In this document: positions 53,049 through 63,908 of the stretch, piece by piece | Numbering within the stretch: position 1 is the stretch's first letter | Layout of the letters: every line of letters begins with the position of its first letter | From: Dendrolimus kikuchii | Lineage: Eukaryota > Arthropoda > Insecta > Lepidoptera > Lasiocampidae | Length of the DNA: 64,000 nt | Assembly: GCA_019925095.2 (NCBI GenBank) | Contig: CM034405.1 | Span: 15,339,401-15,403,400, forward strand | Reading direction: 5' to 3' | The notes under the pieces: model-generated | What the model was told of the DNA's origin: nothing | Databases searched by the model: none | The model's input: the letters and a program-made list of their open reading frames with translations, nothing else | Made by a program: the position numbers and the translations under genes

Positions 53049-53278
53049 CGGCAGACAAACACACACATTGTATATCCCCAAATTAAGCAAGTTACGCTTG
53101 TGTTATGGGTAATATACAACGGACTACTCTGGGGCCGATCCCAGACACCCAGACCATAGTAAATAACGGAGAAAAGACGTTTTCCGAAATTTACTATACC
53201 AGGAATCGAACCCGGAGCCTCTACGTTGCAGTGAGGTAGGCCGGCAAAGGCTTAGCCCGCTCAGCCACAGAGGCCGTC
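53049..53278 (-). mobile_element. tRNA-derived SINE, minus-strand copy 3
   Basis: A well-kept 230-bp copy: box B complement GGAATCGAACC, box A complement CCGCTCAGCCA, and the 3' end complement CGGCAGACAAACACACACAT, next to a T-run (53,028-53,045). Confidence 0.86.
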
Positions 53279-53280
53279 AG

Positions 53281-54940
53281 TTTTAAAACATATCTCAACT
53301 CCTTACATTTCTTTGGCCCTAAAGTACCCGTATCTTTTGCATCCATAACTCCTTAATTACTTGCAACTGCTATAATCAAGCTGAAATATAATTGTTTCGT
53401 GGTCTAATATGATTTGTATGTACATTACATCTTCATTTGACGTAAAAGTCTTTAATATTTTACATAACTCCTTTATCTATTCATATTTCCAATTTAGCCG
53501 AGTGTTATGTAATAAAATGTGTTTGGATAACAATACATTGAGTGGCAAATACTTCTGTGTCCATGTTTATATTACGTTTGTGTTTTAGGTATGTAGGTAC
53601 TTACAAACCGTTAAAAATCAAAACGAAGTAGTTGGCAAAAATGTAGAAATGTCACGAACTTGCACGACATGCTAACTGTAAAAAATAGTTATGTATTGAA
53701 AACTGGTAAATAGCTTGAAAAACCAATTTTTTCGTAAAATTTGGTGGCAACCTGAATTTATGGCAGATAATATACATTTATAGGAGATATTATGAAGCTA
53801 CAGTTGTAGTATATTAATGTCACAATTCAATAGATTGTGTTAAATATCACGAAACAATAGTTATTATAAGGCAGATGTTTATTGATCTGTTGCAGTGGAT
53901 AACCAGGTTAGTTAGTGAATACGATACTGTTATATTTACTAAACGTTTTGGTGGCTTGTAACGAGTATTAACAACTTGCTGAACATTTTAGATTGCAAAC
54001 ATTTAATTGACGGTACATTTAAATAATTTATAGTATTTAAGCGGTACGTGAACCCAGGCAGACAAAGTAGTTCTACCATTCGCCAGGCGCTACGATCTTC
54101 AATAAACTGCGTAAATGGCTTTATGTCATTTTAAATCTTTATGAAATTGTTTATGTGTGACTTGATGAGTATGTTTAATTTAAGATGATATAAAGACTTT
54201 GAAATAGTGAGTTGTTGAAGTTGTAAGGTACGGGGTGACTGTAAGGGGAGCTTGGAGGTCACCGGGCTAGGTTAAGCCCATTCTTTACGTCATCTTGGAT
54301 ATATATCTAAATGTGTGGTTATGAAATTGAGTAGAGGTATTCTTTCCCATGTTTCTGTCATTACGATATATGTTTTTATTGATTTATTGTGCGAAGTTTC
54401 GATGACGCTTACACATATAATATTCTTAAAATCGTTCAGCGTAACAATCGTTTTACGTAGCAGAGTAATCTATTACTACCAATCCCTTATAGCGGCCAAA
54501 TTGAATCAATTTAAAAGCGTCGCTTTTTTAAACCCTTTATGTATTTTTTTTTTGTATTTCATCGAAGATAAAAGCAAATAGATACCTAACACGTACACCT
54601 TTTACATAATCCGGAAAGGTCTAATAAAATTTTATCACGCAGTAAGCGTAAAAAGGTAGAACGTAACAGCCTTTGCGCATTGTGTAAAATGGAATATTTC
54701 TTTTTGATTACAACAATATAAATTGTTGCTTCGATACGGTTGCAAGGTGTGGGTTGGTAGCGGAGTTTGTTATGGTAGTTAGGATGAATAAAAAATAATA
54801 CATAACACATTGTTCTGTTAGTGACTGTCGCTAAATACAACTTATTTATAGCGTTAAAAATAACACCGTTAATGAATAGCTACAGTGTATATACATACGT
54901 TGTCTGTCAATGTTTAAAGTAATTTAAAATTACACATCTC
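53281..54940. other. Unassigned stretch
   Basis: No recognised repeats. Several frames of 80-90 codons (for example 54,315-54,581 plus and 54,586-54,840 minus) are AT-driven and without domains. A GC-richer patch with AGGTCACCGGGCTAGG lies near 54,257. Confidence 0.4.
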
Positions 54941-54948
54941 AAATTTTT

Positions 54949-55160
54949 ATCCGTGCAGGAACGGTGGAAGAATAGAATTTCCTGCGGCCGGGTGGCCTGT
55001 CGTAACAGGCGACAAAACAACCCACAGCCAGGTGGTACGGGACTGCTTTATGCTGGATGGCTAGCACCCCTGGTTAAGAGCATGTCGCCATAATAACCAC
55101 GCGTTGTGTTCCGGCATTAGAGAATAGTGACCAGGTTCCAGTTCCCCTCTTTCCCGAAGT
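54949..55160 (-). repeat. Dispersed repeat family B, truncated copy 4
   Basis: From ATCCGTGCAGGAACGG to CCAGGTTCCAGTTCCCCTC. The distal third is missing. Confidence 0.8.
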
Positions 55161-55214
55161 GAGTTATTTTCAGCAAAATTTGGACCAGGATATGTGTTAA
55201 ATGTACTTCATCCT

Positions 55215-55800
55215 TGTAGGCGTGACGTCGTGGGGCGAGGGTCAGGAAGACCCGGTGAAACGGTTACCCGCGCCTTTGCTCTCGCCTATAGCCTTGCTTA
55301 ATTGGTCACGGGATTTACCCGCATACCGGACAGATTAGACCATGCACCCTCTTTACTGGACCTTCTACTGCCCACACATCCGGAAAACTATCAAATCTCG
55401 GTCAGAGCACTGTTTGATATGGGCCGAAGTGCCCCTTTCTGTTTCCCAACGGGCTCTCCCCAATGGGAAAAGGAAGGTATGGCAATATCGGTCAGCAGAT
55501 TTTGATGGATTCCGTGAGTTCTATGCATCCTACCCTTGGGGGCTGGTTTCTCTACGGATGATCCTGTCATTGGTGCAGACTCAGTCATCGAAGTGGTATT
55601 CCAGAGAATGAAGTGTTGTTACATTCTGTAATCCCAATCGGTGGCTCAAGCCAACTGTAAGCCGAAAGCAGGCACCTTATCGGGCGTGGAAGCCAGCCAA
55701 ACAATGTCAGGATCCGCAACCTCCTGATCTAAAAAAGAGATCCAATGCCGCCACTTGGTCAGGCGGGTGCGGGTGCAGGTGGAGTATAAAAAATAACGTA
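55215..55800 (+). pseudogene. LINE endonuclease-region remnant (CR1/Jockey type)
   Basis: AFALAYSLA, a stop, LVTGFTRIPDRLDHAPSLLD, then a deleted stretch where the SDH motif would be, HCLIWAEVPLSV, ...VWQYRSADFDGFREFYASYPWG... and ...PYRAWKPAKQCQDPQ. This is the last part of an EEP-type endonuclease and the linker to reverse transcriptase. There are at least three frameshifts. The SDHxx motif is lost by a deletion near 55,405. GC is higher than the flanks. Confidence 0.7.
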
Positions 55801-55935
55801 TTAATCCTATCACTACATCTCCGTGACACGCTCAATAACTATAACATTACCTCACATGAAGCAGTAGCATTAAGACGGCAACGTTCTTCTACAAAAACCG
55901 TAGCTTAATAACGGTTGACTTGACGCTTGGTTCAG

Positions 55936-56260
55936 TATGAAACCGCCTTCGAGTACAACATGGGCCAACCGTTCCAACCCTTTTTCGAGTTCGGCAAATT
56001 AAGCAGGGACGCCCTTTGCGGCTCCAGGCAAAAATTCAATTACAAACTTCGTGGCCCATCCCAGGAGCACACCTAAAGGGTGTAGGTACGTTTTCGCCTC
56101 TAAATTTTCATGTGGCCCTTTACAAGGTCGTAAACGGGGTGGTTTTATGAATATTCCATTTAACCCAAACCTCCAGGGCCTCGGTGAGGATTATATATAC
56201 GAAGTTTACGGAAGGGGAATGAGGACTCTATGTTTTGTTTGTTTTCATTAATTAAAATGC
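55936..56260 (+). other. Coding-like stretch of unknown origin
   Basis: After an acceptor-like GACGCTTGGTTCAG, a frame of 46 codons (YETAFEYNMGQPFQPFFEFG..., stop at 56,074) uses many C-ending codons. A second overlapping frame to 56,251 reads ...GFMNIPFNPNLQGLGEDYIYEVYG. Neither is recognised. All three plus frames are fairly open here, so the true frame is uncertain. It could be a decayed exon, a captured gene piece or unknown retroelement protein. Confidence 0.3.
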
Positions 56261-56639
56261 ATGTATCATAAGCCTATGTAATGTTTGTATATGTAGACAA
56301 CAAAGTATACGTAAAGCATTAGGTATATGAGAACAATAAGCAGGCAAGTGAGTTGAGAACATAGATTATTTGAACCACGTACCTATATGAAGAGGCTCGT
56401 GAAGGTATCGAACGTGCAGTGTTTGTGTCTTTTGTCTATGAAATCTAAAAAAGTATCCGAAATGCCTATCTATTTATGTATATCACAAAAACTAGGTACT
56501 CACCAAATAATTTCAAACTAATTTTCTTTGAAGGCATTTTTTAAATCGTGTGTTATATATTTAATTGAAATGAACCTAACTTAAAAATATATATACAATA
56601 GTAAAAAAAAAACTAATATTAAAATAAAACCTATATTAA

Positions 56640-57001
56640 AGCCCGTCCAGCCCCACCAGACCACTGTCGCTGGGCATTGTACCTAGAAGGCTGGCAGCAT
56701 TACCTCGCTGGATACAAAGGCTAATCCTTTGAGCGACGTAAGCTCCAGCCTTCCGGTCTCCTGTTTTGTCCATTAGGCGTTTTTTCATTATTTTAAATAA
56801 TTTGTGGGCACTTGGCCCTCATGGGCCCAAAGTCTCCACCCCAAACGGCTGAAATATGTAACCTGTTCCAAGGGTTACATATTTGAGCCGTTTGAGGTTT
56901 TCGGCAGAAGTGGCAGTGCGACCGGCCCCAACTTTGGACTCCCCCTCAATCGTGTGTGTAGGTATTTTTAGGTAAGCGTGCTCCATCTTCGATTGCATCA
57001 T
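56640..57001 (-). pseudogene. Non-LTR retrotransposon C-terminal domain, copy 4
   Basis: The minus strand reads KVGAGRTATSAENLKRLKY, FQPFGVETLGP, then a TGA where the family has Trp, then KLFKIMKKRLMDKTGD, RISLCIQRGNAASLLGTMPS and DSGLVGLDG. Apart from that stop the ~120-residue frame is open, so this is the best kept copy of the C-terminus. The nuclease-like motif region lies further upstream and is not present. Confidence 0.78.
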
Positions 57002-57279
57002 CGACTAATATTAGGTGTGATCGTGGTCAAACGTGGAACTATTTTCACCTTAAAAAACCTATTTGTTTTTCAAACGATATATTCCTTCCCTCAATACTCT
57101 AGCAGTGGAACTATTCATTGTTATGCCCTTGCTGTGTCTGGAATTATGATACTGACTATGTTACGCAGATGTAATCAAGAGTTAAATGCGGTATATGAAA
57201 ATATAGCGTTGATGAAGTTAAACATTGTCAGATAAATCTATTTAAATAGAAATTAATCGTAGAAATATATGTGTATAAC

Positions 57280-57439
57280 GCTTAACTAGAGAATGACTGG
57301 TGATTTTGATGACTTTTTTGCGTGTTTGTGTGGGTCGCCGGATGGTTTTGATTCACAATTGGAACCGGCAGGTGGCGCTAGGATCGGGTCCTAGATTTTC
57401 ATTTTTTCAGAGCAGAACAACGTCTTCCGGGACCTCTAG
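57280..57439 (+). mobile_element. Helitron 3'-end fragment H6
   Basis: GGAACCGGCAGGTGGCGCTA ... GAACAACGTCTTCCGGGACCTCTAG before T matches the H1 3' end; the hairpin is partly decayed. The 5' end is missing. Confidence 0.7.
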
Positions 57440-58550
57440 TTATGTATATACACAAATGTAGCTAATCGTTAATGCGTTATTTTTAACGCTATAAGTAAGT
57501 CGCATTGGATTAGAATCACTAACATTAACATCATCCCACATGTAGCAGAGATATTAGAATAAAGGAATAACAAACGCTATGATAAAGTTATATACCTAAT
57601 TAATACCAACAGTTTGACAAGATGACGCAAGCGAAAAATGTCTCTCTGAACCATAATTTGTTATCATACGAACGCCAGAAAAACGTCATACGCACAATCT
57701 TATAATACCCAAAACGTACCCAACTCAAAATCTGTCCCGGTCTTTTGCTTTCCATTTTAAAGGCCAGTATTTTTAGACCTCCCCTGCGTCCATTTCACCT
57801 TTTATTTGCAAACACTATTCAGGAATTATTATGAAAGTTGGGAGCTCTTGTTAAATTGGGAATTTTACGTCCACCGTTCTATGACAGATGATTATCTACG
57901 ACCGACGTCAAAGTGAATAATTGGACTTTGGAGCGGTATTTGGGGAGTTTGCGCCAGTTAATGTTATGTATTAAGTTCATTTAGTTTCGAGTACCTATGT
58001 AGAAGTTGAAATAAGTATATTATTAAAATTAAACTGTCTGTCTATAATTTCCTAGTAAATACCAAAAGAAAAATTGTTATTTATGCGAAGTATGCCCATA
58101 AATGATGGTTTCTAGAATTTATGTCTGTCAGTCGGTGTGTAAGTTTGGCACTAATAGGTTGCCAATAGATCAACGGATTTCAATCAAATTTTTGGGATTA
58201 AAACAACAATTTTATTTTGCAATTTCGTGTATGAATATAAACTATAAAGTAAAACGTTACGTATCAACAAAACGGTGGACATAGATATATGTATACCTAA
58301 ATATAATCACTGATTTTCATTTTAAAAAACCATGCGCAAAACATAATTAGGTAGGAATTTTCTATATCTTTAATTTAGATAAATTTAAATTAAATGTACA
58401 GACTCGACGTACCTATTTATTTAAAATTATTTCTCAAGCGCTAATTCGTTTTTTGCTGTATTATTTTGTGGGTTTATATTTGCATTTTATGGTTATAGTT
58501 ACAATCTCACTTAAATAAGGTGACATATTTACCTATATCATTATTATATT
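57440..58550. other. Mostly unassigned; GC-richer unique island at 57.64-57.96 kb
   Basis: 57,640-57,960 (AAAACGTCATACGCAC, CCCCTGCGTCCATTTCACC, CGACCGACGTCAAAG) is unique and somewhat GC-richer, and may be regulatory. The rest is AT-rich with no frames of note. Confidence 0.3.
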
Positions 58551-58554
58551 AATA

Positions 58555-59120
58555 CATAAAGCAAAAACTTTGTAGCCCTTTTTACGAAAATTGCGCGGAC
58601 GGAGGAGTGTGAAATTTCGCACATTTATAGTTTATATAGAGAAGGAGTGCAGAATGCTAATATTTTTTAAAAATTATGCATAAAAAATACATCAAATCAA
58701 TAAAAATAACATTACACACACTACCATGTATTTGACACACACACGCATATATACTCTTTTGTTTATTGTTAAAGTCAAATTAACAGTGTAGCCATGGCGA
58801 AATCTGTGATTGTAGAAGTATATATTATGAATAAATTATATAATATATTTATTGTGAATAAACTAAATTATTGTACAAGTGCTGGTTTAGCAACTACCGA
58901 CTTTTATTGTCCTTCTATACTCCATCCAAAGGTTGTCTGGAAGAAATCGCCATTGGCGATAAGACCGCCGATTGTACTTGTATATTAATGTTCTTGATTT
59001 TATGTTGCATTTTCGTACAATAAAGTATATTCTATTCTATCCTATAGTCTTTGACAACAGAACCTTAATAATGTTCAATTTAAATTAATTATGGTCGAAT
59101 TTCGACCACTGGGCGACCAC
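58555..59120 (+). repeat. Dispersed repeat family A, copy 3, with nested LINE tail
   Basis: It matches 36,555-36,880 on both sides of an insertion at about 58,828-59,043. The match resumes at TAGTCTTTGACA and ends near GACCACTAG. Confidence 0.78.
58828..59043 (+). mobile_element. LINE 3' tail family T, copy nested in repeat A
   Basis: GGTTGTCTGGAAGAAATCGC ... GCGATAAGACCGCCG ... GTACAATAAAGTATATTCTA. It lies between the two halves of repeat A, so it is the younger insertion. Confidence 0.72.
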
Positions 59121-59691
59121 TAGTGTATTATTAATAGTTGTAGAAAATTTATGTTTTTTTAAGCATACTAAGGTATTTCCGTATGGAAAATCTCAACTGT
59201 CTAGAAATATCACTTTGCGTTGCTATATGAACTCCAGTCTAAAATTACACTGAATGATCATAAACTACTAAGGCGATATTTACGCATCAAATAATAAATC
59301 TGTTTTATTATAAGCAACATCATACGGAAGCCCCAACGCGTGGGGTCTCATTAAAATTATTTTATATACACAGACGAGATATACAGGATAAAAGGAAAAA
59401 GGTTATGTTTGTGTAACGGAATATCATCTAACAAACGGGCCACGGAGGAAAAATGAAACAAGCCTTATTAATTCTACGAAGCGTAGCTCTATGCTAGTAA
59501 TATTTTAATCCAAGCTACTAATTACATGTTTCACGATGTTTTCTAAGAATTTTGTGACTTTTACACATAGTGTTACCAACCTACTGACTATTTTTTATTA
59601 GATTAGTGCTGTAATAAAAAGTATCTACGCCAAAATTTTGTAAATTAAGTTTCCTTATAACATATAAGAGTAAATGTTCCTGATAATATGC

Positions 59692-60123
59692 TATTACATG
59701 CCGACAAAAGTGAATGCACACCTGCCTGTCATAAAGCACAGTTTATTACCTTCCCGCATTTGGACTTCTTTTGTTTACTTTGTGTTTAAAATTTGTAATT
59801 AGAAAAGCAGTGTATTGTGTATTGTAATCCTTTCTGTTGGTCGTTAGTCAAGTATGGTTCTTGGAAAATTCGTATAGTTTAGTATAAAACAATGTCCGAA
59901 CGGAGGGGTGAGGCAGTCAAGCGACGATTACGATACGAGCAAGACGTGTGTACATTCGATAAGCTATATAGTGACGGACTTTGCGCGTGTTATTGAATCG
60001 TGCATCACGTTTGTACTGGTTGCGTCCAGTTATATTTGTACCTGTGTTATACGTGTTTGTATAGTTCTAATAAATTGTATAGTAATTCCAACGGCATTTT
60101 TAATTCGAGTCCAATTTGTAACA
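59692..60123 (+). mobile_element. Solo LTR with 6-bp target duplication
   Basis: From TATTACATGCCGAC (first TG decayed) to TTTGTAACA, flanked on both sides by ATATGC (59,686-59,691 and 60,124-60,129). It contains TATAAAA (59,883-59,889) followed by the block GTGACGGACTTTGCGCGTGT and AATAAA (60,069-60,074): promoter and polyadenylation signals of an LTR. No internal coding region lies between this and the next LTR, so it is a recombination-derived solo LTR, probably of a Gypsy- or BEL-type element. Confidence 0.85.
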
Positions 60124-60149
60124 ATATGCCGCATCGCCGTAATTATTAA

Positions 60150-60280
60150 AAAGCCATCAATCCCTGCCAAGAGTTGCCTCGAAGAGATCGCTTGTTAGCA
60201 ATAAGGCCGCCTGCTGTACTATCTCTTTTGTTTTTCTACTTCTGTTTGTTTGCCTTGGACAATAAAGAGCTATCTATTTA
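60150..60280 (+). mobile_element. LINE 3' tail family T
   Basis: GTTGCCTCGAAGAGATCGCT ... GCAATAAGGCCGCCTGCTG ... GACAATAAAGAGCTATC. The solo LTR is inserted just upstream in the same locus. Confidence 0.7.
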
Positions 60281-60299
60281 GCTCCTTTTAAACTTAGCC

Positions 60300-60810
60300 A
60301 GTTAGTTACTTAGTCCCTTTTCGTGACCGGCACATTGGCAGCACTTCTGGTTTTGCAAATGTCCATAGACGTCAGTAAGCACTTTCTATCGTGTGGGCCA
60401 TGTTTCAGTGGAACGGACAGTACTTATATCCGCCACGCTTTTCCACGCCACGAGTCTCAGCTCAGACTCGCGTCTCTGTGATAAGTTCTAATCCTAGCCG
60501 TGAAGCATTCGCCACTTAGGCAATTTTCTGACCTACTGTGTATACCTACTGTCAAAATTACCATATGGTAACAGTGCAGAAGAACATCGTAATCAATCCT
60601 GCACTTCAAGATGATCAAAATCTCAAACCGAACAATCCGCCATGGACAAACAGGGCGGGTATACTGTATGTTTACCTTAAAAAAAAACTGACAGGCTCGA
60701 GCCCAACAGCAGGAAATTTATGGCCTAATATTAGATAGATAGATAACAACACTTTATTGCTCGCCAAAATAAACAAATATAAAAACAAAATGCATAATTA
60801 CAATAGTTCT
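60300..60810. other. Repeat-derived and unassigned sequence
   Basis: A decayed minus-strand piece of repeat B (TTTGCAAATGTCCATAGACG near 60,353) and a 7-bp stem CGAGTCT-CAGCTC-AGACTCG (60,451-60,470). The rest is unassigned. Confidence 0.4.
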
Positions 60811-60813
60811 TTT

Positions 60814-61108
60814 TATCCGTGCAGGAACGGAGAAAGAATACAATTTCCTGCAGCCGGGCGGCCTGTTGTAAGAGGCGACAAAACAACCCCTGGTGTAATG
60901 TATGTCGCCATATCAACCTTGAGTTGTGTTCCGGCACGTGACCAGGTTCCACTCTCCCTTAAGAGATGATGCTCCCTTAATCCCTTAAGAGAGCAGCAGC
61001 GCATTTGTAGCACCTTTGGTGTTGTAAACGTCCATAGAGGATGGTAACTGCTTTCTGAAAAAGTGGGCTGCCTGCCTATCTGCTGCACTCCTGCAATAAA
61101 AAAATTAA
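60814..61108 (-). repeat. Dispersed repeat family B, copy 5
   Basis: From TATCCGTGCAGGAACGG to CTGCACTCCTGCAATAAA, with a small internal duplication of TCCCTTAAGAGA near 60,955-60,995. Confidence 0.82.
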
Positions 61109-61127
61109 ACAAAGTTTTTGGCAAAAG

Positions 61128-61200
61128 AACAGCAACACCTTATCGCTAAAAGCGATCCCTACCAGGCAATCTAGCCTTAAATAATTAGCGTAAAAAAATT
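61128..61200 (-). mobile_element. LINE tail family T, core fragment
   Basis: CCTTATCGCTAAAAGCGATC then CCTACCAGGCAATCTAGC (complement of the family core). It lacks the 3' AATAAA part. Confidence 0.55.
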
Positions 61201-61680
61201 AGACATAATAGGTAATAGTTCTATGCGTTACTATTCCTTAATGAAATAATATTCCGAAAAGAAACATGATAAATGTATAAATCAAACTATAAAATGAAGA
61301 CCGCATACAAGGGAAGCTTCCAAGAAAAATGGGTTCAAAAAATACCTACAGGAACAAAAAGCCTCCACCAAGTGGCCTGGGGCTGTCTACACACTCCCCA
61401 AAGGGGGGAACGCACATGCGTGTTGCCTCCCCCCACTCTAAGCCAGCCTTCCATTTTGTTTTTGCATGTTTGATTTTTTTTTCATTTTTTAGTTTTCACT
61501 ACACAATTGTTTTAATGGAACTGTTTGAATTGAAATGTTAATTAATTGTATATCTACATATCGCTTGTTTGGATGGATAGGATGGTATTTTAGAAAATAC
61601 GATTTTAAACCTAATATAGATTCCTATAAAAGTAATTGCCTTTCATTAATAAAAATGAGTAGATTTTATGTTTATATGTA
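61201..61680. other. Unassigned; short GC-richer patch
   Basis: 61,360-61,450 (CTGGGGCTGTCTACACACTC, CCAAAGGGGGGAACGCACATG) is GC-richer but has no recognised frame or partner. Confidence 0.35.
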
Positions 61681-61684
61681 TGTA

Positions 61685-62448
61685 CTAGCTGTGCCCGCAA
61701 CGTCGTCCGCGTGGAATTTGCTTTCAAAACCCTCCGATTTTGAAACATTCTTCATTGGTGCTCCGCTCCTATTGGTCTTAGCGTGATGATATATAGCCTA
61801 TAGCCTTCCTCGATAAATGGGCTATCCAACACTGAAAGAATTTTACAAATCAGACCAGTACTTCCTGAGATTAGCGCATTCAATCAAACAATATTAGTAT
61901 ATTTGGCTACAACACTAATACTTACATTTTAAATATCGCGATATCTTTTGAATGAAACGTCCGAATTGATAAATTCAAAAAGTTCTAGAAAGGTATTGAA
62001 TTCGTCTTGAATATTAATCCAATCCAATTGAATATAATTTATTTTGATAAGGATTAATACCAAGGTACAAAATAAAGAGTTTTTGAAGCGACGGCATTTT
62101 AATTATTTAAAAAAATAAAAGAAAACACTTATTGTGAGATAACTACAATAGTTAGACATATGGTTACGCGATATTTTTTGTAGACAATTATATGTTCTAC
62201 AAAGTGGTAGTACATTGTTTTGTTCTATAATCAATAGTTTTCGGAGCGCACGCCGTGTAAGGATTTTTTCGGGTCTTTTTTTACACCTTGGGTTACATTA
62301 TTGAACTTTTAGTAAGGATCCCTAATTTTTTTGAAAATATAATATAGCCTATAGCCTTCCTCGATAAATATACTAAATCGGACCAGCGGTTCCTGAGATT
62401 AGCGCGTTTAAACAAACAAACTCTTCAGCTTTATAATATTAGTATAGA
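61685..62448 (-). mobile_element. Composite non-autonomous Helitron H4 with two 5' ends
   Basis: On the minus strand it begins TCTATACTAATATTATAAAG (62,448) after A and ends with a GC hairpin region (CGCGGACGACGTTGCGGGC) and CAGCTAG before T (61,685). The 5' segment is present twice: at 62,448-62,340 and again from about 61,904 (ATATACTAATATT...), both followed by GCGCTAATCTCAGGAA and ATCGAGGAAGGCTATAGGCT. So two 5' ends share one 3' end. The interior (61,910-62,340) is unique and non-coding. Confidence 0.8.
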
Positions 62449-62553
62449 TAGGTAGCTGGGATAATGTATATCATTTACCAAAAATCTAATAACTTCAATC
62501 TTCATTAAATCTGCTCCGAGACTTCTTTGAGTGTTTTTCGCTATTTCATATTA

Positions 62554-62903
62554 CACTAGAATCTTTTTAAATAGAAGTTGAAGGGAGATGTCAAAAAATT
62601 CGAATTACTGAGTTTTCGACTTACGGAGGATTTCGACTTAAGCGAATGTTGTAAGGAAACATTCGACTTGTAGAAGTTAAGATTTATTCAAATAATCGAG
62701 TTGTAAAGGTTGAAAGATACAGAGGTCCAATTTATTTTGTCGAGTTATAGTGGGAAAATAAGTACTTAATTTGCTTATAGAGTCGCTAATTATTTCAAGT
62801 CGCAGAGTGTTCAAATTTCGAGCAACGGAGGTTTTGGGGTTCAAGGGAAGGAAACACATTTTTTTTCGAGTTTAGGAGGTTTTCGACTTAAGAGATTCCA
62901 CTG
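62554..62903. mobile_element. pogo-like MITE with TA duplication, copy 2
   Basis: CACTAGAATCTTTTTAAAT (left end) and CAGTGGAATCTCTTAAGTCG (right end, reversed), with TA flanks at 62,552-62,553 and 62,904-62,905. The interior matches copy 1 (38,041-38,434) in reverse order. Confidence 0.8.
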
Positions 62904-62906
62904 TAT

Positions 62907-63359
62907 TGTTACATGCCGACAAAAAAGTGAACGCACGTCTGTCTGCCATAAACCTGGTACCTTTCCCGCAATTGGACTTCTTTTGCTTACTTTGTGTTTA
63001 AAATTTGTAATTAAGAAAAACATTCTAATGTTATTGTGCTTGTTTTATGGCACTCATTAGGCAGGTGTGTCGAACTAATTCTTGTTGTTATTGTTTTGCG
63101 TCCAGGCATATTGTATTTGTACAGAATAAAAGGAATGCCCGAACGAAGGGGTGAAGCAGTCAAGTGAGGGTTACGATACGAACAAGACGTACATTCGATA
63201 AGCTATATAGTGACGGACTTTGCGCGTGTTATTGAATTGTGCAGTTTATACTGGTTGAGTCTAGTTATATTTGTACCTGTGTTATACGTGTTTATATAGT
63301 TCTAATAAATTCTATAGTAATTCTAACGGCATTTTAATTCGAGTCCCGCACTCGTAACA
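62907..63359 (+). mobile_element. Solo LTR, second copy
   Basis: TGTTACATGCCGAC ... CACTCGTAACA, 453 bp, about 85 percent like 59,692-60,123 by eye, with AATAAA at 63,304-63,309. The TATA region is decayed. GTAT lies on both sides (62,903-62,906 and 63,360-63,363). It is inserted at the very edge of the pogo-like MITE. Confidence 0.83.
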
Positions 63360-63905
63360 GTATTATAGTTTCGGATTTCGCCATATATGAAATATTTATT
63401 TTTGCGCAAAGAAGTACGTAGTATTTAAATAACACTATGTATAATATTCTATAGTAACGTATTGTTATATGTAGAAATGAACTACCTATATATAAACATA
63501 TACATACATCGATATGAAATACTAAAAATTACTAAACCAATCCTGCAGTAACTGCATTAATACACATATAAGAAAATAGCTAATAGGTATGTGGAGAACA
63601 TCGTACAATGAATTTGAAGATTATTCACATATAAAGAAACAACCATTAAAATAACAACTTATCATCATATTCTTCAAATGTCATATAGAAATAATTATAA
63701 TTACTATTTAAACAGCAATTATTACGACATTTGACTCATTTTACTTGTACATACATCCTTATGACGTCCAAAGTATGTATGTACGCTTGTACAAAATCTA
63801 CAAGGCTACGGTGTTTTTTTAAGAAGATAAAAATCTGTCATTTGGTTAGATTGTCCATTTAAATAGGTTAAAATAGTAGAATATAGTTTTAACTAGTTAA
63901 GTTAT
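63360..63905. other. Unassigned AT-rich stretch
   Basis: Nothing recognised. Confidence 0.45.
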
Positions 63906-63908
63906 ACG

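Noticed and set aside
59692..63359. A full LTR retrotransposon between the two plus-strand LTRs
   Set aside because: The interval contains other repeats in both orientations and no gag-pol, primer-binding site or polypurine tract; the two LTRs have different flanking duplications.
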